Source of the DNA: Rhodopirellula baltica SH 1
GTDB lineage: Bacteria; Planctomycetota; Planctomycetia; Pirellulales; Pirellulaceae
Assembly: GCF_000196115.1 (NCBI RefSeq)
Contig: NC_005027.1
Location: 5,948,001 to 6,012,000, forward strand
Direction: 5' to 3'
Length of the DNA stretch: 64,000 nt
The translations under genes were made by a program, and so were the position numbers. Under the pieces are notes generated by a model that was not told the DNA's origin, did not search any database, and saw only the letters and a list, made by a program, of their open reading frames with translations. Shown here piece by piece: positions 52,550 to 62,278 of the stretch. How positions within the stretch are numbered: the stretch's first letter is position 1; every line of letters begins with the position of its first letter.

Positions 52550-55500
52550 TCAAACAGCGTCCACTGTTGTTTCCGGTTCCTTCTTTTTCGCGAACCGTCG
52601 CAGCATCACGTAGAACACTGGCGTCAGGAACAAGCCGAACACGGTCACTCCCAGCATTCCGGCGAACACTGCGGTTCCCAATACACGTCGCATTTCGAAA
52701 CCGGCACCCGTGGCGACCAACAATGGCACCACGCCGAGGATGAATGAGAACGCGGTCATCAAAATCGGACGCAAACGCAAACGGCATGCTGCGATGGCGG
52801 CGTCGAAGCGGTTTTTGCCCGCGTCTTCTTCTGCCTTCGCAAATTCGACAATCAAGATCGCGTTTTTGCATGCCAGTCCAATCAAGACAATGAACCCGAT
52901 CTGCGTCAAAACATTGTTGTCCATCCCGCGGAACCATACGCCCGAGAGCGCGAACAGCAAGCACAGCGGCACAATCAAGATGATTGCCAACGGCAGCAAC
53001 CAGCTCTCGTACTGAGCGGAAAGTGCCAAGAACACAAACAGAACCGCGAGTGGGAATAGGAACACAATCGTGTTCCCGGCTTGGCGTTCTTGGAACGCGA
53101 TTTCGGTCCATTCGTAACCAAAACCGGGCGGCAAGTTTTGGTCGGCCAGTTGCTCCATCGTCGCAAGGGACTGGCCGGTGCTGAATCCAGGAACGGTTGT
53201 TCCATTCAAATCAGCCGCGGGGAACAGGTTGAATCGCACCAAACGGTCCGGACCGGCGGTTTGTGTGATGTTGACGACCGATCCCAATGCGATCGAGGCA
53301 CCTCGGTCACTGCGGGTTCGGATCTTTGTGATATCGGTCGCCTCGTCGCGGAATTTTGGTTCGGCTTGAGCCGTCACACGATAAGTGCGTCCGAGGAAGT
53401 TGAAGTCGTTGATGTACACCGATCCCAGATAGACCTGCAAAGCCTCGAAGACTCGATTGACCGGAACGTCCAGCATCTGAGCTTTGGTTCGATCCACGTC
53501 CGCATAGACCTGAGGCACATCCATCCGCAGGTTGGAAAACACTTGCGTGACGCCGGGTTGCTGATTGGCTTTCGCGAGCATCGTCTGAGTGACTTCGTTC
53601 ATCGCGTCCAAACCCGCACCGCTGCGGTCCTGGACATACATCTTGAAACCACCCCCACGCCCGATCCCGCGAATTGGCGGCGGTGGAATGATCAAAATTT
53701 GGGCTTCGTTGATCGCGGCAACCTCCCGACGCATGTCCGCGACGATCGCATCAACACCGCGACCTCGTTTGGCTCGTTCCTTGGCATCTTCCAGCGGCAA
53801 AAACGTCACCGCGGCGTTGGGTTTGATTGAGAACGTTGCTCCCGAAAGTCCCGCGATTCCAACCGCGTGGGCGACACCGTCGATTTCTTTTCCGATCTCC
53901 GCGACGCGCCGAGTCACGCGGTCGGTCCGTGCCAGGGACGCACCGTCGGGCAAGTTGATTGCGACAATGACGTAACCTTGGTCTTGATCGGGGATGAACC
54001 CGGTGGGCACCATGCTGAAGCTGAACCCGGTGAGAATCAGCAAGCCGACATACAGCACCATCGCGAATCCAGTCTTCTTGATCAGACGTCCAATGATCGA
54101 AGCATAAATGTTGCTGGTGGCATCGAACGTTCGATTGAACAGTCGAAAGAACCAGCCGAACAGGAAGTCGATCGCTTTGCCAGTGCGGTTCTTCGGAGCG
54201 TTCTTAGGACGCAGCAACAACGCACACAACGCCGGGCTGAGGGTCAGCGAGACGAAGGTCGAAATCGCGGTGGAGATCGAAATGGTCAACGCAAATTGTT
54301 GATAAAACTGACCGCTGATTCCGGGGACAAACACGGTCGGCACGAACACGGCAATCAGAACGAGTGTTGTCGCTATCAAAGCGGATCCCACCTCGTCCAT
54401 CGCTTTGTGTGTGGCTTCCCGAGCGGTCATGCCTTCGGCGATCAAACGTTCGACGTTCTCAACCACCACAATCGCGTCATCAACCACGATTCCGATCGCC
54501 AACACCAATCCAAACAGTGAAAGCGTATTCAGCGTCACTCCGAGGAACTGCATCACCGCGAATGTGCCGATCAATGAAATCGGAATGGCGATCACGGGAA
54601 TGATCGTCGGACGCCAACCGTGCAAGAAGAGGAACACGGTCAGCACCACGAAGATGGTCGTGATGAAGAGTGTCTCGAACACTTCCGCGATCGAGTCTTC
54701 GACATAATCAGTTGGGTTGTAAGCGATCTCGTAGCCAATTCCTTGGGGGAATTCTTCGCTCATCTCGCTCATGACACGTTTGACTTCGGCCGCGGTGTCA
54801 ACCGCGTTTGTGCCGGGGCGTTGGTAAACCAACACCGCGATTGCGGACTTGCCATCGAGGTAACTCAAACGGGAGTAATCCTGTGCACCCAGTTCAATCC
54901 GGGCCACGTCGCGGAGTCGCGTGATTCGTCCGTCTTCACCACGTTTGACGATGATGTCGCCAAATTCGTCTTCGCGAATCAAACGACCTTGGGTGGTGAC
55001 GTTCAACTGAAAGTCACCCGTCTCATCCGTCGGTGGTTGCCCGATCACACCCGCGGCGACTTGAATGTTTTGAGCTTGAATCGCATCCACGACTTCGCCC
55101 GCGGTCAAATCGACGTGTGTCATCTTTTCGATGTCCAACCAAATCCGCATGGCGTATTCGTTGCCGCCAGCGATGCGGATTTCACCCACGCCATCCAAAC
55201 GCATCAGTGCATCGCGAACACGAAGGAACGCGTAGTTGCTGATGTAGAGTTGATCGCGGCTGTCGTCGGGCGAGTTCAGGTGAACCACCATCAACATGTC
55301 GGGGATTTGCTTGGTCGTCGTCACACCGATTTGGCGGACTTGTTCTGGCAAACGCGATTCAGCGATCGCAACACGGTTTTGGACCAACACCTGAGCGTCG
55401 TCCAAGTCAGTGCCCAGCTTGAACGTCACGGTCAGTTGCATGGTGCCGTCCGAGCTGGACGACGATTCCATGTACAACATGTCATCGACACCGTTCATCT

Positions 55501-55708
55501 CTTGTTCGATGGGTGTCGCCACGGTGTCAGCAATGACTTCCGGCGTTGCACCGGGATAGCTGGCCCGAACCAAAACGGTCGGCGGTGCCACGCTGGGGTA
55601 TTGGGAAACCGGCAGCGTGAAATACACGATGCCGCCCACTAGCACGATCACAAATGACAGCACCGATGCGAAGATCGGGCGTTCAATGAAGAAGTGAGGA
55701 AACTTCAT
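52550..55708 (-). CDS. RND multidrug efflux pump (HAE1/AcrB family)
   Basis: This 1052-residue pump has the full AcrB layout: MKFPHFFIERPIFASVLSF at the N-terminus, SYPGATPEVIADTVATPIEQEMNGV, a helix-4 motif LVLAIGIVVDDAIVVVENVERL with both proton-relay aspartates, and VPTGFIPDQDQGYV in the second half. It ends LGVVPLLVATGAGFEMRRVLGTAVFAGMLGVTVFGLFLTPVFYV. The frame is open to 55768, but the ATG at 55708 overlaps the adaptor stop (ATGA) and matches the family start. The MarR gene upstream suggests drug- or phenolic-inducible control. No outer-membrane factor gene is in the operon. It is quite unlike the pump at 2.6-6.0 kb. Confidence 0.94.
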   Translation of the reverse strand: MKFPHFFIERPIFASVLSFVIVLVGGIVYFTLPVSQYPSVAPPTVLVRASYPGATPEVIADTVATPIEQEMNGVDDMLYMESSSSSDGTMQLTVTFKLGTDLDDAQVLVQNRVAIAESRLPEQVRQIGVTTTKQIPDMLMVVHLNSPDDSRDQLYISNYAFLRVRDALMRLDGVGEIRIAGGNEYAMRIWLDIEKMTHVDLTAGEVVDAIQAQNIQVAAGVIGQPPTDETGDFQLNVTTQGRLIREDEFGDIIVKRGEDGRITRLRDVARIELGAQDYSRLSYLDGKSAIAVLVYQRPGTNAVDTAAEVKRVMSEMSEEFPQGIGYEIAYNPTDYVEDSIAEVFETLFITTIFVVLTVFLFLHGWRPTIIPVIAIPISLIGTFAVMQFLGVTLNTLSLFGLVLAIGIVVDDAIVVVENVERLIAEGMTAREATHKAMDEVGSALIATTLVLIAVFVPTVFVPGISGQFYQQFALTISISTAISTFVSLTLSPALCALLLRPKNAPKNRTGKAIDFLFGWFFRLFNRTFDATSNIYASIIGRLIKKTGFAMVLYVGLLILTGFSFSMVPTGFIPDQDQGYVIVAINLPDGASLARTDRVTRRVAEIGKEIDGVAHAVGIAGLSGATFSIKPNAAVTFLPLEDAKERAKRGRGVDAIVADMRREVAAINEAQILIIPPPPIRGIGRGGGFKMYVQDRSGAGLDAMNEVTQTMLAKANQQPGVTQVFSNLRMDVPQVYADVDRTKAQMLDVPVNRVFEALQVYLGSVYINDFNFLGRTYRVTAQAEPKFRDEATDITKIRTRSDRGASIALGSVVNITQTAGPDRLVRFNLFPAADLNGTTVPGFSTGQSLATMEQLADQNLPPGFGYEWTEIAFQERQAGNTIVFLFPLAVLFVFLALSAQYESWLLPLAIILIVPLCLLFALSGVWFRGMDNNVLTQIGFIVLIGLACKNAILIVEFAKAEEDAGKNRFDAAIAACRLRLRPILMTAFSFILGVVPLLVATGAGFEMRRVLGTAVFAGMLGVTVFGLFLTPVFYVMLRRFAKKKEPETTVDAV

Positions 55709-57108
55709 CGTTTCACCTCCGTCATGCGATCCGCAACTGGAACGGCGGTCGGTGGGGGTGAGATCCATTTCTCTTTCGGAACCGGTTGATACTCGTCCGG
55801 CAATCCGTCTTCGACGACTTCAATCTTTCCGTCAATCGTATTCACCTCGGCATCGGGACGAGCCTGCATCAGACCTTCCGTCACCAACAATTCGGTTCCG
55901 TCGAGCCCTTTGCGAATGACTCGCAGGCCGTCGATGATCGGACCACTGGTGATGGGACGACGCTGGATCACACCATCGACGACGATGTAGACGTACTGGG
56001 TCGATTGGTCGGTGCCGATCGCCGAGTCAGGAATCAAAACCGCTTTGTGTGATGCACTGCCTGGAATTCGAATGCGAGCGAACATGCCGGGAAGCAACAG
56101 TTCGTCTTCGTTGGCAAAGACACTTCGGGCACGCAGGCTGGCCGTATTGATGTCAAAGCGGTTGTCGACGAAATCCATGTGTCCCTGGTGAGGGAAACCG
56201 TCTTCATCGACCAATCCAAGGAACACCGGGTTCTTTGCAACTCGCGAACTTTCGCGTTCACCGGATTTGGCCAAACGGGAATATTTCAGTACGTCTTGTT
56301 CGGTCGCGTCAAACACACAGTAAATCGGCTGCACCGATGCGATCGTGGTCAACAAAGAAGAGGTCACGCTGCCGCCGGCAATCAGGTTGCCTTCGGTGAC
56401 GTACTTGCGACTGATGCGACCAGTGATGGGCGCACGGATGCGAGTGTATTGCAAATTAAGCTCAGCGGTCTCGACGCCCGCCTTTGCGAGTTCAATTTCA
56501 GCTTGCGCGGTTGCGATTGCGGCTTCGGATGAATTCAGGCTCGCACGAACACCTTCGATGTCGGCCTTTGCTTTCAAGAACTCCGCCTCACGGTCATCCA
56601 GTTCGTCTTGGGACGAAGCGTTGCGCTCGACCAAGTTCTGCGTTCGCTTGTAACGAACATCGGCGAGGTTCAATTGAGCTTCCGATTGCAACAGGTTTGC
56701 GCGAGCAACCTCCGTCATCGCCTTGGCTTGTTTGAATTGCGATTCGGATTGCTGCAGTCTTGCCTGCGCCGCTGCCAACTCGGCTTCGAACGGACGCGGG
56801 TCGATGATGAATAACAAATCGTTCTTTTCGACAATTTGGCCTTCATCGAAATGGACCGACTGCAGATAGCCACCCACACGAGCTCGCACTTCCACCAAGT
56901 CGACCGCCTCCAATCGTCCGGTGAAGGCATCCCATTCGACAATTTGCTTCACAACCGGTTGCGCGACGGTCACGGTGGGGTTGGGCATCGCCGGCGGTCC
57001 GCTTTGGCCCTGGCTGCATCCAGCGACGACGAGCAACAGCATCCCGCTGATGCAGGACCCGAGTGCGAGCTTCCCAAAGAAGGCTTGGTTTTGATGAGGA
57101 GGATTCAT
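55705..57108 (-). CDS. RND efflux adaptor (AcrA/MexA-like), lipoprotein
   Basis: This 467-residue membrane-fusion protein has a lipoprotein signal with lipobox VAGC (LLLVVAGCSQ). The lipoyl half (VEVRARVGGYLQSVHFDEGQIVEKNDLLFIIDPRPFEAEL) leads into a long Ala/Gln/Glu coiled-coil hairpin (about 100-215), the second half (YTRIRAPITGRISRKYVTEGNL) and a beta barrel. The C-terminal tail is Pro-rich. The frame is open to 57252, but the ATG at 57108 begins the signal peptide. It overlaps the pump gene by 4 bp and follows the MarR gene by 115 bp. Confidence 0.92.
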   Translation of the reverse strand: MNPPHQNQAFFGKLALGSCISGMLLLVVAGCSQGQSGPPAMPNPTVTVAQPVVKQIVEWDAFTGRLEAVDLVEVRARVGGYLQSVHFDEGQIVEKNDLLFIIDPRPFEAELAAAQARLQQSESQFKQAKAMTEVARANLLQSEAQLNLADVRYKRTQNLVERNASSQDELDDREAEFLKAKADIEGVRASLNSSEAAIATAQAEIELAKAGVETAELNLQYTRIRAPITGRISRKYVTEGNLIAGGSVTSSLLTTIASVQPIYCVFDATEQDVLKYSRLAKSGERESSRVAKNPVFLGLVDEDGFPHQGHMDFVDNRFDINTASLRARSVFANEDELLLPGMFARIRIPGSASHKAVLIPDSAIGTDQSTQYVYIVVDGVIQRRPITSGPIIDGLRVIRKGLDGTELLVTEGLMQARPDAEVNTIDGKIEVVEDGLPDEYQPVPKEKWISPPPTAVPVADRMTEVKR

Positions 57109-57223
57109 GATCGGTTTCGATCCAAAGACGAAAGAGTTCGGGTGGGACCCAAGCGGTGTCTGCTCGTGATGGCGGACAGGAGTCGGGTGAATGGGGTTCG
57201 GAGTTGAAAGTGTTTGAGTGAAG

Positions 57224-57697
57224 TCAGTCGTCGCAGCGAGAAATCGATTCACGAGTTCGATTGAGCAATTGCAAAAGACTCTGCTTGTCCGCCTCGTTGA
57301 GCTGTTTCAGCATCCGGTCTTCCAGCTCTCGAAGTGGTTGCATGGTGTCTTCGACGAGTTGTTTGCCCTTTGCGGTGATTGCCACATGCACGACTCGACG
57401 GTCCTCGGTGCACCGATTGCGCTCAACCAGTTCTTGCGAGCAAAGATGGTCAACCAGCGACGTGACCGCGGGGACGACCTGAATCATTTGCTCTCCAATC
57501 TCGCCGCAAGTAAGCGGCCGCTCAGCGAGAGCCAAGCTGCGCAGAATGTTGAATCGAGACAGCGTCAAACCGTGTTCGCGAAAAAGACGCGAGAAGCGGT
57601 TGTCGAGTTGGTCGCCAATGCGAAGGAAGTTCAGCAACACTTCTTGGTCCAAGCATCGAAATGGTTGGGGGCGGTTCAGTTCCTGTTGCAGATTCAT
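57224..57697 (-). CDS. MarR family regulator of the RND operon
   Basis: This 157-residue MarR protein has a helix-turn-helix (LTCGEIGEQMIQVVPAVTSLVDHLCSQELV) and the wing Asp-Arg (NRCTEDRRVVHVAITAKG). The ATG at 57697 has GAGGAA 7 bases upstream; the GTG at 57727 is less likely. It is the first gene before an AcrAB-like pair on the same strand, the classic arrangement of a repressor with its efflux operon. The 176 bases upstream are AT-rich (for example GGTTATTAGTGAGATATC near 57740), where its own operator probably lies. Confidence 0.9.
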   Translation of the reverse strand: MNLQQELNRPQPFRCLDQEVLLNFLRIGDQLDNRFSRLFREHGLTLSRFNILRSLALAERPLTCGEIGEQMIQVVPAVTSLVDHLCSQELVERNRCTEDRRVVHVAITAKGKQLVEDTMQPLRELEDRMLKQLNEADKQSLLQLLNRTRESISRCDD

Positions 57698-57903
57698 TGC
57701 GAATTCCTCGGGCGGACGTCGTTTCACTGCTGAATAGGTTATTAGTGAGATATCTTTTGTCGAATCGTTTCCGCCGATAAAATATTAGGTAGCGCAGGGC
57801 CACGGAAACCTCCAGGTAGCGGTCGCATGGTCGCCGTAAATGCTCAGAAGGAGCGTGCTCTTCTGTTCAGTGTTTGCGGTGGTCGCTGCTTGGAAGCTTC
57901 AGC

Positions 57904-58329
57904 TCAGCTGGCTTCGGTGCGATCGAGTTGCTTCCGCGTGGGAATCACTTCCGCGAGAGTGACGCTGTTCAGATAATCCATCTGGATGCGTTCGGCATTG
58001 GCGAGCACGCCGGTGAGTTTGCAGAAAGAGTGGATCACACATCCGTGATCGCCCGCGACACACGGCAACAGATGCATGTCACTTTCCACCGTGGCGATGA
58101 TTTGTCCAACGGTGACGTCTTCGGGGCGAACCGCCAATTCAATCCCGCCGCCAACCCCGCGGATGCTTCGCACGTATCCTTCACGCGCGAGAACGTTGAC
58201 GACTTTGGCGACATGATTGACGGAAATATTGAACAGAGAGGCAACCCCAGCGACGTTGGCCCGAGATTCTCTCGTGGCCAAATACATCAACGTTCGCAGT
58301 GCATAGTCGGTTTGGGTTGTCAGTCTCAT
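57904..58329 (-). CDS. Rrf2 family regulator, NsrR-like with three cysteines
   Basis: This 141-residue Rrf2 winged-helix protein (MRLTTQTDYALRTLMYLA, then ASLFNISVNHVAKVVNVLAREGYVRSIRGVGGGIELAVRP) has three cysteines in PCVAGDHGCVIHSFCKL, spaced C-x6-C-x5-C. That is close to the iron-sulfur cluster ligands of NsrR, the nitric-oxide sensor, and unlike the IscR spacing. The frame is open to 58371, but the ATG at 58329 is the family start. It diverges from the small secreted protein and cytochrome genes. A GATACGATAC stretch near 58360 upstream may be its own operator. Confidence 0.88.
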   Translation of the reverse strand: MRLTTQTDYALRTLMYLATRESRANVAGVASLFNISVNHVAKVVNVLAREGYVRSIRGVGGGIELAVRPEDVTVGQIIATVESDMHLLPCVAGDHGCVIHSFCKLTGVLANAERIQMDYLNSVTLAEVIPTRKQLDRTEAS

Positions 58330-58604
58330 ATCGATCCAGAGTAAACCTCGCGGGCTCGCGTATCGTATCAAACATCGCTTTTCTCGCTTGCTTCTGTTGA
58401 AAAATCAATGTTTTGTGGTGGTGCAAACTGAGCGGTGTTGTCCACGATTCTGGGCGTCGGTCCCTATCGGTGGAACGAGCGAAGTTCAGCTTTGGCGTGG
58501 GAACTCCCCTTGTTCAATTGACTTGGGTGTTCAGTCTGCCTAGGCTCGTAGGAGTGCCGCCTTTGCTCCTTGTCGAGCATGGCTTTTCTTGAGGCGGCAA
58601 AAAC

Positions 58605-58621
58605 TCAGTTTGATCAACTGA
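58605..58621. promoter_or_regulatory. palindrome TCAGTT-N5-AACTGA before the secreted protein gene
   Basis: The 6-base arms (58605-58610 and 58616-58621) flank TGATC and end about 7 bases before the start codon at 58629. It could be an operator for the adjacent Rrf2 regulator or another protein, or a hairpin that affects translation start. Confidence 0.35.
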
Positions 58622-58628
58622 AAAAAAC

Positions 58629-59093
58629 ATGTTGCGTGCTCTTCTCCTTACCGTGGTCGCTGTTTTGCTGGCGGGCGTTTCGACGCCGCGTTCAGTCGAG
58701 GCGAGTTGCGGGGATTGGTTGCAGCATTCTGGTAGCGCATCGATGAGCGTGGTTGAACCGCCCGCGATGCGAAGCAGCGACCTGAAACCGATCCAACCGG
58801 GGACTCCGCTGAATGGCACGGTGAGTCACGGTGGACAGGAATCAGCCGGTCAATCCATTCCCGTCAAACCGTGCGACGGACCATTGTGTGGCCAGTTGCC
58901 AACGCTTCCGGTTCAGTTGCCGACGGTTCCTCCTGCTGAACGTCCGCATCACGATGCCATCTGGAAACAGGCATCGCCGGGTATGTGTTCGGGACAGTTC
59001 CTTTGCCGTTTGCAGGATGGTTCGGCGGATGTTCAACCAGGATTCTCGCTGGGGATCGATCGTCCGCCGCAGATGACCTTGTCTCTGGCTTGA
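58629..59093 (+). CDS. small secreted Cys-containing hypothetical protein
   Basis: This 154-residue protein has a clean signal peptide (MLRALLLTVVAVLLAGVSTPRSVEA) cut before SCGDW. The mature part has five cysteines (CGDW, PCDGPLCGQ, MCSGQFLC), Pro-rich spacers and no known domain. I do not recognise a family. Its position divergent from the NsrR-like gene and before the multihaem cytochrome suggests a shared function, perhaps as a periplasmic accessory. The codon pattern fits neighbours. Confidence 0.6.
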   Translation: MLRALLLTVVAVLLAGVSTPRSVEASCGDWLQHSGSASMSVVEPPAMRSSDLKPIQPGTPLNGTVSHGGQESAGQSIPVKPCDGPLCGQLPTLPVQLPTVPPAERPHHDAIWKQASPGMCSGQFLCRLQDGSADVQPGFSLGIDRPPQMTLSLA

Positions 59094-59383
59094 GCAAGTC
59101 GTTTCCGCATGTTGGTTGGCAATCGCTGACCATTACTCGTTGTCTGCATGGATGACGAGCATGTGGATGCAGCATCGAGTCCGCCGACGCATGTTTGTGT
59201 TTGGCGAGCGTTGCGAAAAATGTCCTGCTCGATGTCAGTTCCGGTGCCATCTCTGGTGCGCCGGCAACCAAAGGATCTCGGTTGGCAGCGGTCCGCTTCC
59301 AACCGATCGATGCACTTCCACCGATTCCGTCGGTCGCGGGTGCACCTTAAGTCTGCAAACTGACCGTTCACTGGAATCGTTTC

Positions 59384-62278
59384 ATGTCATCCGTTGCACA
59401 ACCCGGTGCGGCCGTGCCGAAGCCGCGAAAAAAGTATGTTCGCGCGGTCGGACCGCGGCTGAAGAAATTGCTTTACGCCATTTTCGTTCTTTTCGCTTTG
59501 TTGCTGGCAAATTCTGGCTATCTGGCCACCTTCACTTTTCTGGAGTGGTTTCGTGACCAGACATACCAGGACTACTTCTACCAGTACATGTTCCTCGCCC
59601 ATTTGGTGATGGGACTGTTGTTGATTTTGCCGGTCGTCATCTTTGGTTTCATTCATATGTGGAACACCAAAGATCGTCGCAACCGGCGAGCGGTCCGAAT
59701 TGGTTACGCCCTTTTCGCGGTCAGTTTGGGCATTCTCACGACGGGGATTTTGTTGGTTCGGATCGGAGGCTTTGACTTGAAGCAACCGTTGGCACGCAAC
59801 ACGGTTTACTGGCTGCATGTTGCGTTTCCACTGGCTTCGATTTGGCTGTATTGGCTGCACCGTTTGGCCGGTCCACGGATCAAGTGGCGGATTGGCATGA
59901 GCTTTGGCGGAGTCGCGATCGCGTCCATTGCTGCCATGGTGATCTTGCAAATGCAGGACCCTCGCCAGTGGAACGCGATTGGTCCCGATTCAGGAACGCA
60001 GTACTTCGAACCGTCGCTGGCTCGAACATCAAGCGGCAACTTCATTCCATCCGACGCTTTGATGAACGATGAATACTGTTTGAAGTGTCACGCTGACATC
60101 CACAAGGATTGGCAGGACAGCGTGCACCGATTCAGTTCTTTCAACAACGCACCGTACTTTGCCAGTGTCAGCGAAACGAGGGCGAAGTCGCTCGAGCGGG
60201 ATGGGTCGGTTCAAGCTTCACGCTGGTGCGCGGGGTGCCACGACCCCGTGCCATTTTTCTCCGGCGCGTTTGATGATCCAAACTTCGACATGCTGGATCA
60301 CCCGACCGCGAATGCGGGGATCACTTGCACGGTCTGTCACGCAATCACCAACGTCAACAGCGTTCGGGGAAATGCGGACTACACGATTGAAGAACCGTTG
60401 CACTACCCATTTGCCAATAGCGAAAACGCAGCGTTGCAATGGGTCAACAATCAACTGGTCAAAGCAAAACCGTCATTTCACAAGAAGACTTTTTTAAAGC
60501 CGTTTCATAAAACGGCGGAGTTTTGTTCGACCTGTCACAAAGTGCACCTGCCCGCCGCGTTGACCGGGTACAAGGAATTCTTGCGAGGACAGAACCACTA
60601 CGACCCGTATCTGTTCAGCGGTGTGTCCGGACACGGGGCGAGAAGTTTCTATTACCCGCCCAAGGCCGTCGACAACTGCAGCAAGTGTCATATGCCGCTG
60701 GTGGCGTCGAATGACTTTGGTGCGAAGATGTTCGATGACGCGGAAGAACTCAGTGTTCACGATCACATGTTCCCGTCAGCGAACACTGGGATCGCATGGC
60801 TTCGTGATCGCGACGATGTGATTGCGGCTCATCAAGAGTATCTGAAGGATGTGATGCGAGTTGATCTGTTTGGCGTTCGCGAAGGTGGCGAAATCGATGG
60901 TAATTTGATCGCGCCGTTGCGTCCCGAAGTGCCGGCATTGAAACGCGGCGAGAAGTATCTGATAGAGACCGTGATTCGCACAATGAAGATGGGGCACCTG
61001 TTTTCGCAGGGGACCGTCGATAGCAATGAGATTTGGTTGGAAGTCAAAGTCACCAGTGGCGATCGATTGATCGGGCACAGCGGATTGATCGACAAAGGCA
61101 AGCACAATGAAGTCGATCCATGGTCGCACTTCATCAACGTGTTCATGCTGGACAAGGATGGCAATCGAATCAATCGAAGAAATGCGGAAGATATCTTCAC
61201 GCCTCTGTATAACCACCAGATTCCACCTGGGGCCGGACAGACGGTCCACTACGAACTGAACGTGCCCGATGATGTGTCGGAACCGATTCACGTCGAGCTG
61301 AAGTTGCAGTATCGGAAATTCGATACCGAGTACATGGACTTCGTTGCCAAGCAAAATGAAAAGCACGGCAATCTGATCCGAGGTCATGTGCCGGGGACGG
61401 ATTACACCAACGATTTGCCAATCACCACGATGGCGGTCGATACGATTGTGTTCCCGGTGGAGGGACTGAATCATTCGGTCGAAAATCCACCTCGAGACAT
61501 TCCCGCATGGCAACGGTGGAACGACTACGGGATTGGGTTACTGCTGAAAGGCAAAGCGGAAATGCGCCAGGCAGAAAACGCTTTCCGCGAAGTCGAAAAA
61601 CTTGACCGCTACGATGGACCGATGAACTTGGCTCGAGTCTTGAACACGGAAGGTCGTTTAGATGAAGCGGTGGAGGCTCTTCAGCGTGCGGACGAGTTCC
61701 GGGACGTCGAGGGTTTCCCACGATGGACATGGGCTTGGTTGTCAGGCGTTATCAACGCCCAGCAGGGATATCTGGAAGAAGCCGAGCAGAATCTTCGTAG
61801 TGTGTTGGAAGACAGCACGGAAGACATGCAGAGTCGAGGTTTTGATTTCAGTTTGGATATTGAAGTCATCAACCAACTCGGACGCACGCTGTTTGATCTT
61901 GGTATCGCTCGTGAGCGGCAACTTGGAACCGAAGAAGTCCGGGAATACTTCGAAGAAGCGGTGATGCAATATCAGAAGACATTGATGATCGATCCGGAGA
62001 ACGTTTCCGCTCACCACAATTTGCAGCTGCTCTACGATCGACTTGAAGAGCCTGAATTGGCAGATAAGCATCGCAAGTTGCACGAAATTTACAAACCCGA
62101 TGACAACGCTCAAGGACGTGCGGTTCGATTGGCACGAGAGAAGTATCCCGCGGCGGATCATGCCGCGGAGGACGTCGTGAAGTACTCGTTGCATCGCGAA
62201 TTACCAACCCAAAGCTCGGCGAACGAGACCGCACAGGTCTCTGCTGGCAACTTGCAGGAGAATTCCAATGACCAGTGA
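59384..62278 (+). CDS. membrane multihaem cytochrome c with TPR domain
   Basis: This 964-residue protein has three parts. Residues of about 25-210 form four or five membrane helices with histidine pairs on two helices (HLVMG...GFIHMW and HVAFP...WLHRL), as in membrane cytochrome b subunits that oxidise quinol. Residues of about 230-440 carry five CxxCH haem sites (232, 282, 315, 381, 432), like cytochrome c554-type proteins. After a beta domain, about 700-920 hold TPR-like helical repeats (AEMRQAENAFREVEKLDRY, LDEAVEALQRADEF). It could move electrons from quinol to periplasmic haems. The partner downstream is a CRTAC1 protein whose start overlaps by 11 bp. Confidence 0.85.
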   Translation: MSSVAQPGAAVPKPRKKYVRAVGPRLKKLLYAIFVLFALLLANSGYLATFTFLEWFRDQTYQDYFYQYMFLAHLVMGLLLILPVVIFGFIHMWNTKDRRNRRAVRIGYALFAVSLGILTTGILLVRIGGFDLKQPLARNTVYWLHVAFPLASIWLYWLHRLAGPRIKWRIGMSFGGVAIASIAAMVILQMQDPRQWNAIGPDSGTQYFEPSLARTSSGNFIPSDALMNDEYCLKCHADIHKDWQDSVHRFSSFNNAPYFASVSETRAKSLERDGSVQASRWCAGCHDPVPFFSGAFDDPNFDMLDHPTANAGITCTVCHAITNVNSVRGNADYTIEEPLHYPFANSENAALQWVNNQLVKAKPSFHKKTFLKPFHKTAEFCSTCHKVHLPAALTGYKEFLRGQNHYDPYLFSGVSGHGARSFYYPPKAVDNCSKCHMPLVASNDFGAKMFDDAEELSVHDHMFPSANTGIAWLRDRDDVIAAHQEYLKDVMRVDLFGVREGGEIDGNLIAPLRPEVPALKRGEKYLIETVIRTMKMGHLFSQGTVDSNEIWLEVKVTSGDRLIGHSGLIDKGKHNEVDPWSHFINVFMLDKDGNRINRRNAEDIFTPLYNHQIPPGAGQTVHYELNVPDDVSEPIHVELKLQYRKFDTEYMDFVAKQNEKHGNLIRGHVPGTDYTNDLPITTMAVDTIVFPVEGLNHSVENPPRDIPAWQRWNDYGIGLLLKGKAEMRQAENAFREVEKLDRYDGPMNLARVLNTEGRLDEAVEALQRADEFRDVEGFPRWTWAWLSGVINAQQGYLEEAEQNLRSVLEDSTEDMQSRGFDFSLDIEVINQLGRTLFDLGIARERQLGTEEVREYFEEAVMQYQKTLMIDPENVSAHHNLQLLYDRLEEPELADKHRKLHEIYKPDDNAQGRAVRLAREKYPAADHAAEDVVKYSLHRELPTQSSANETAQVSAGNLQENSNDQ

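Noticed and set aside
59173-59189. Candidate sigma-54 elements before the cytochrome and other genes (for example TGGCAGCGGTCCGCTT near 59285)
   Set aside because: The distance between the GG and GC dinucleotides is off by one or two bases, which is incompatible with sigma-54 binding.
59116-59556. Plus-strand frame with a Cys-rich stretch (CEKCPARCQFRC) before the cytochrome gene
   Set aside because: It overlaps the well-supported cytochrome start in another frame, lacks a domain, and has Arg/Ser-rich shadow-like composition.
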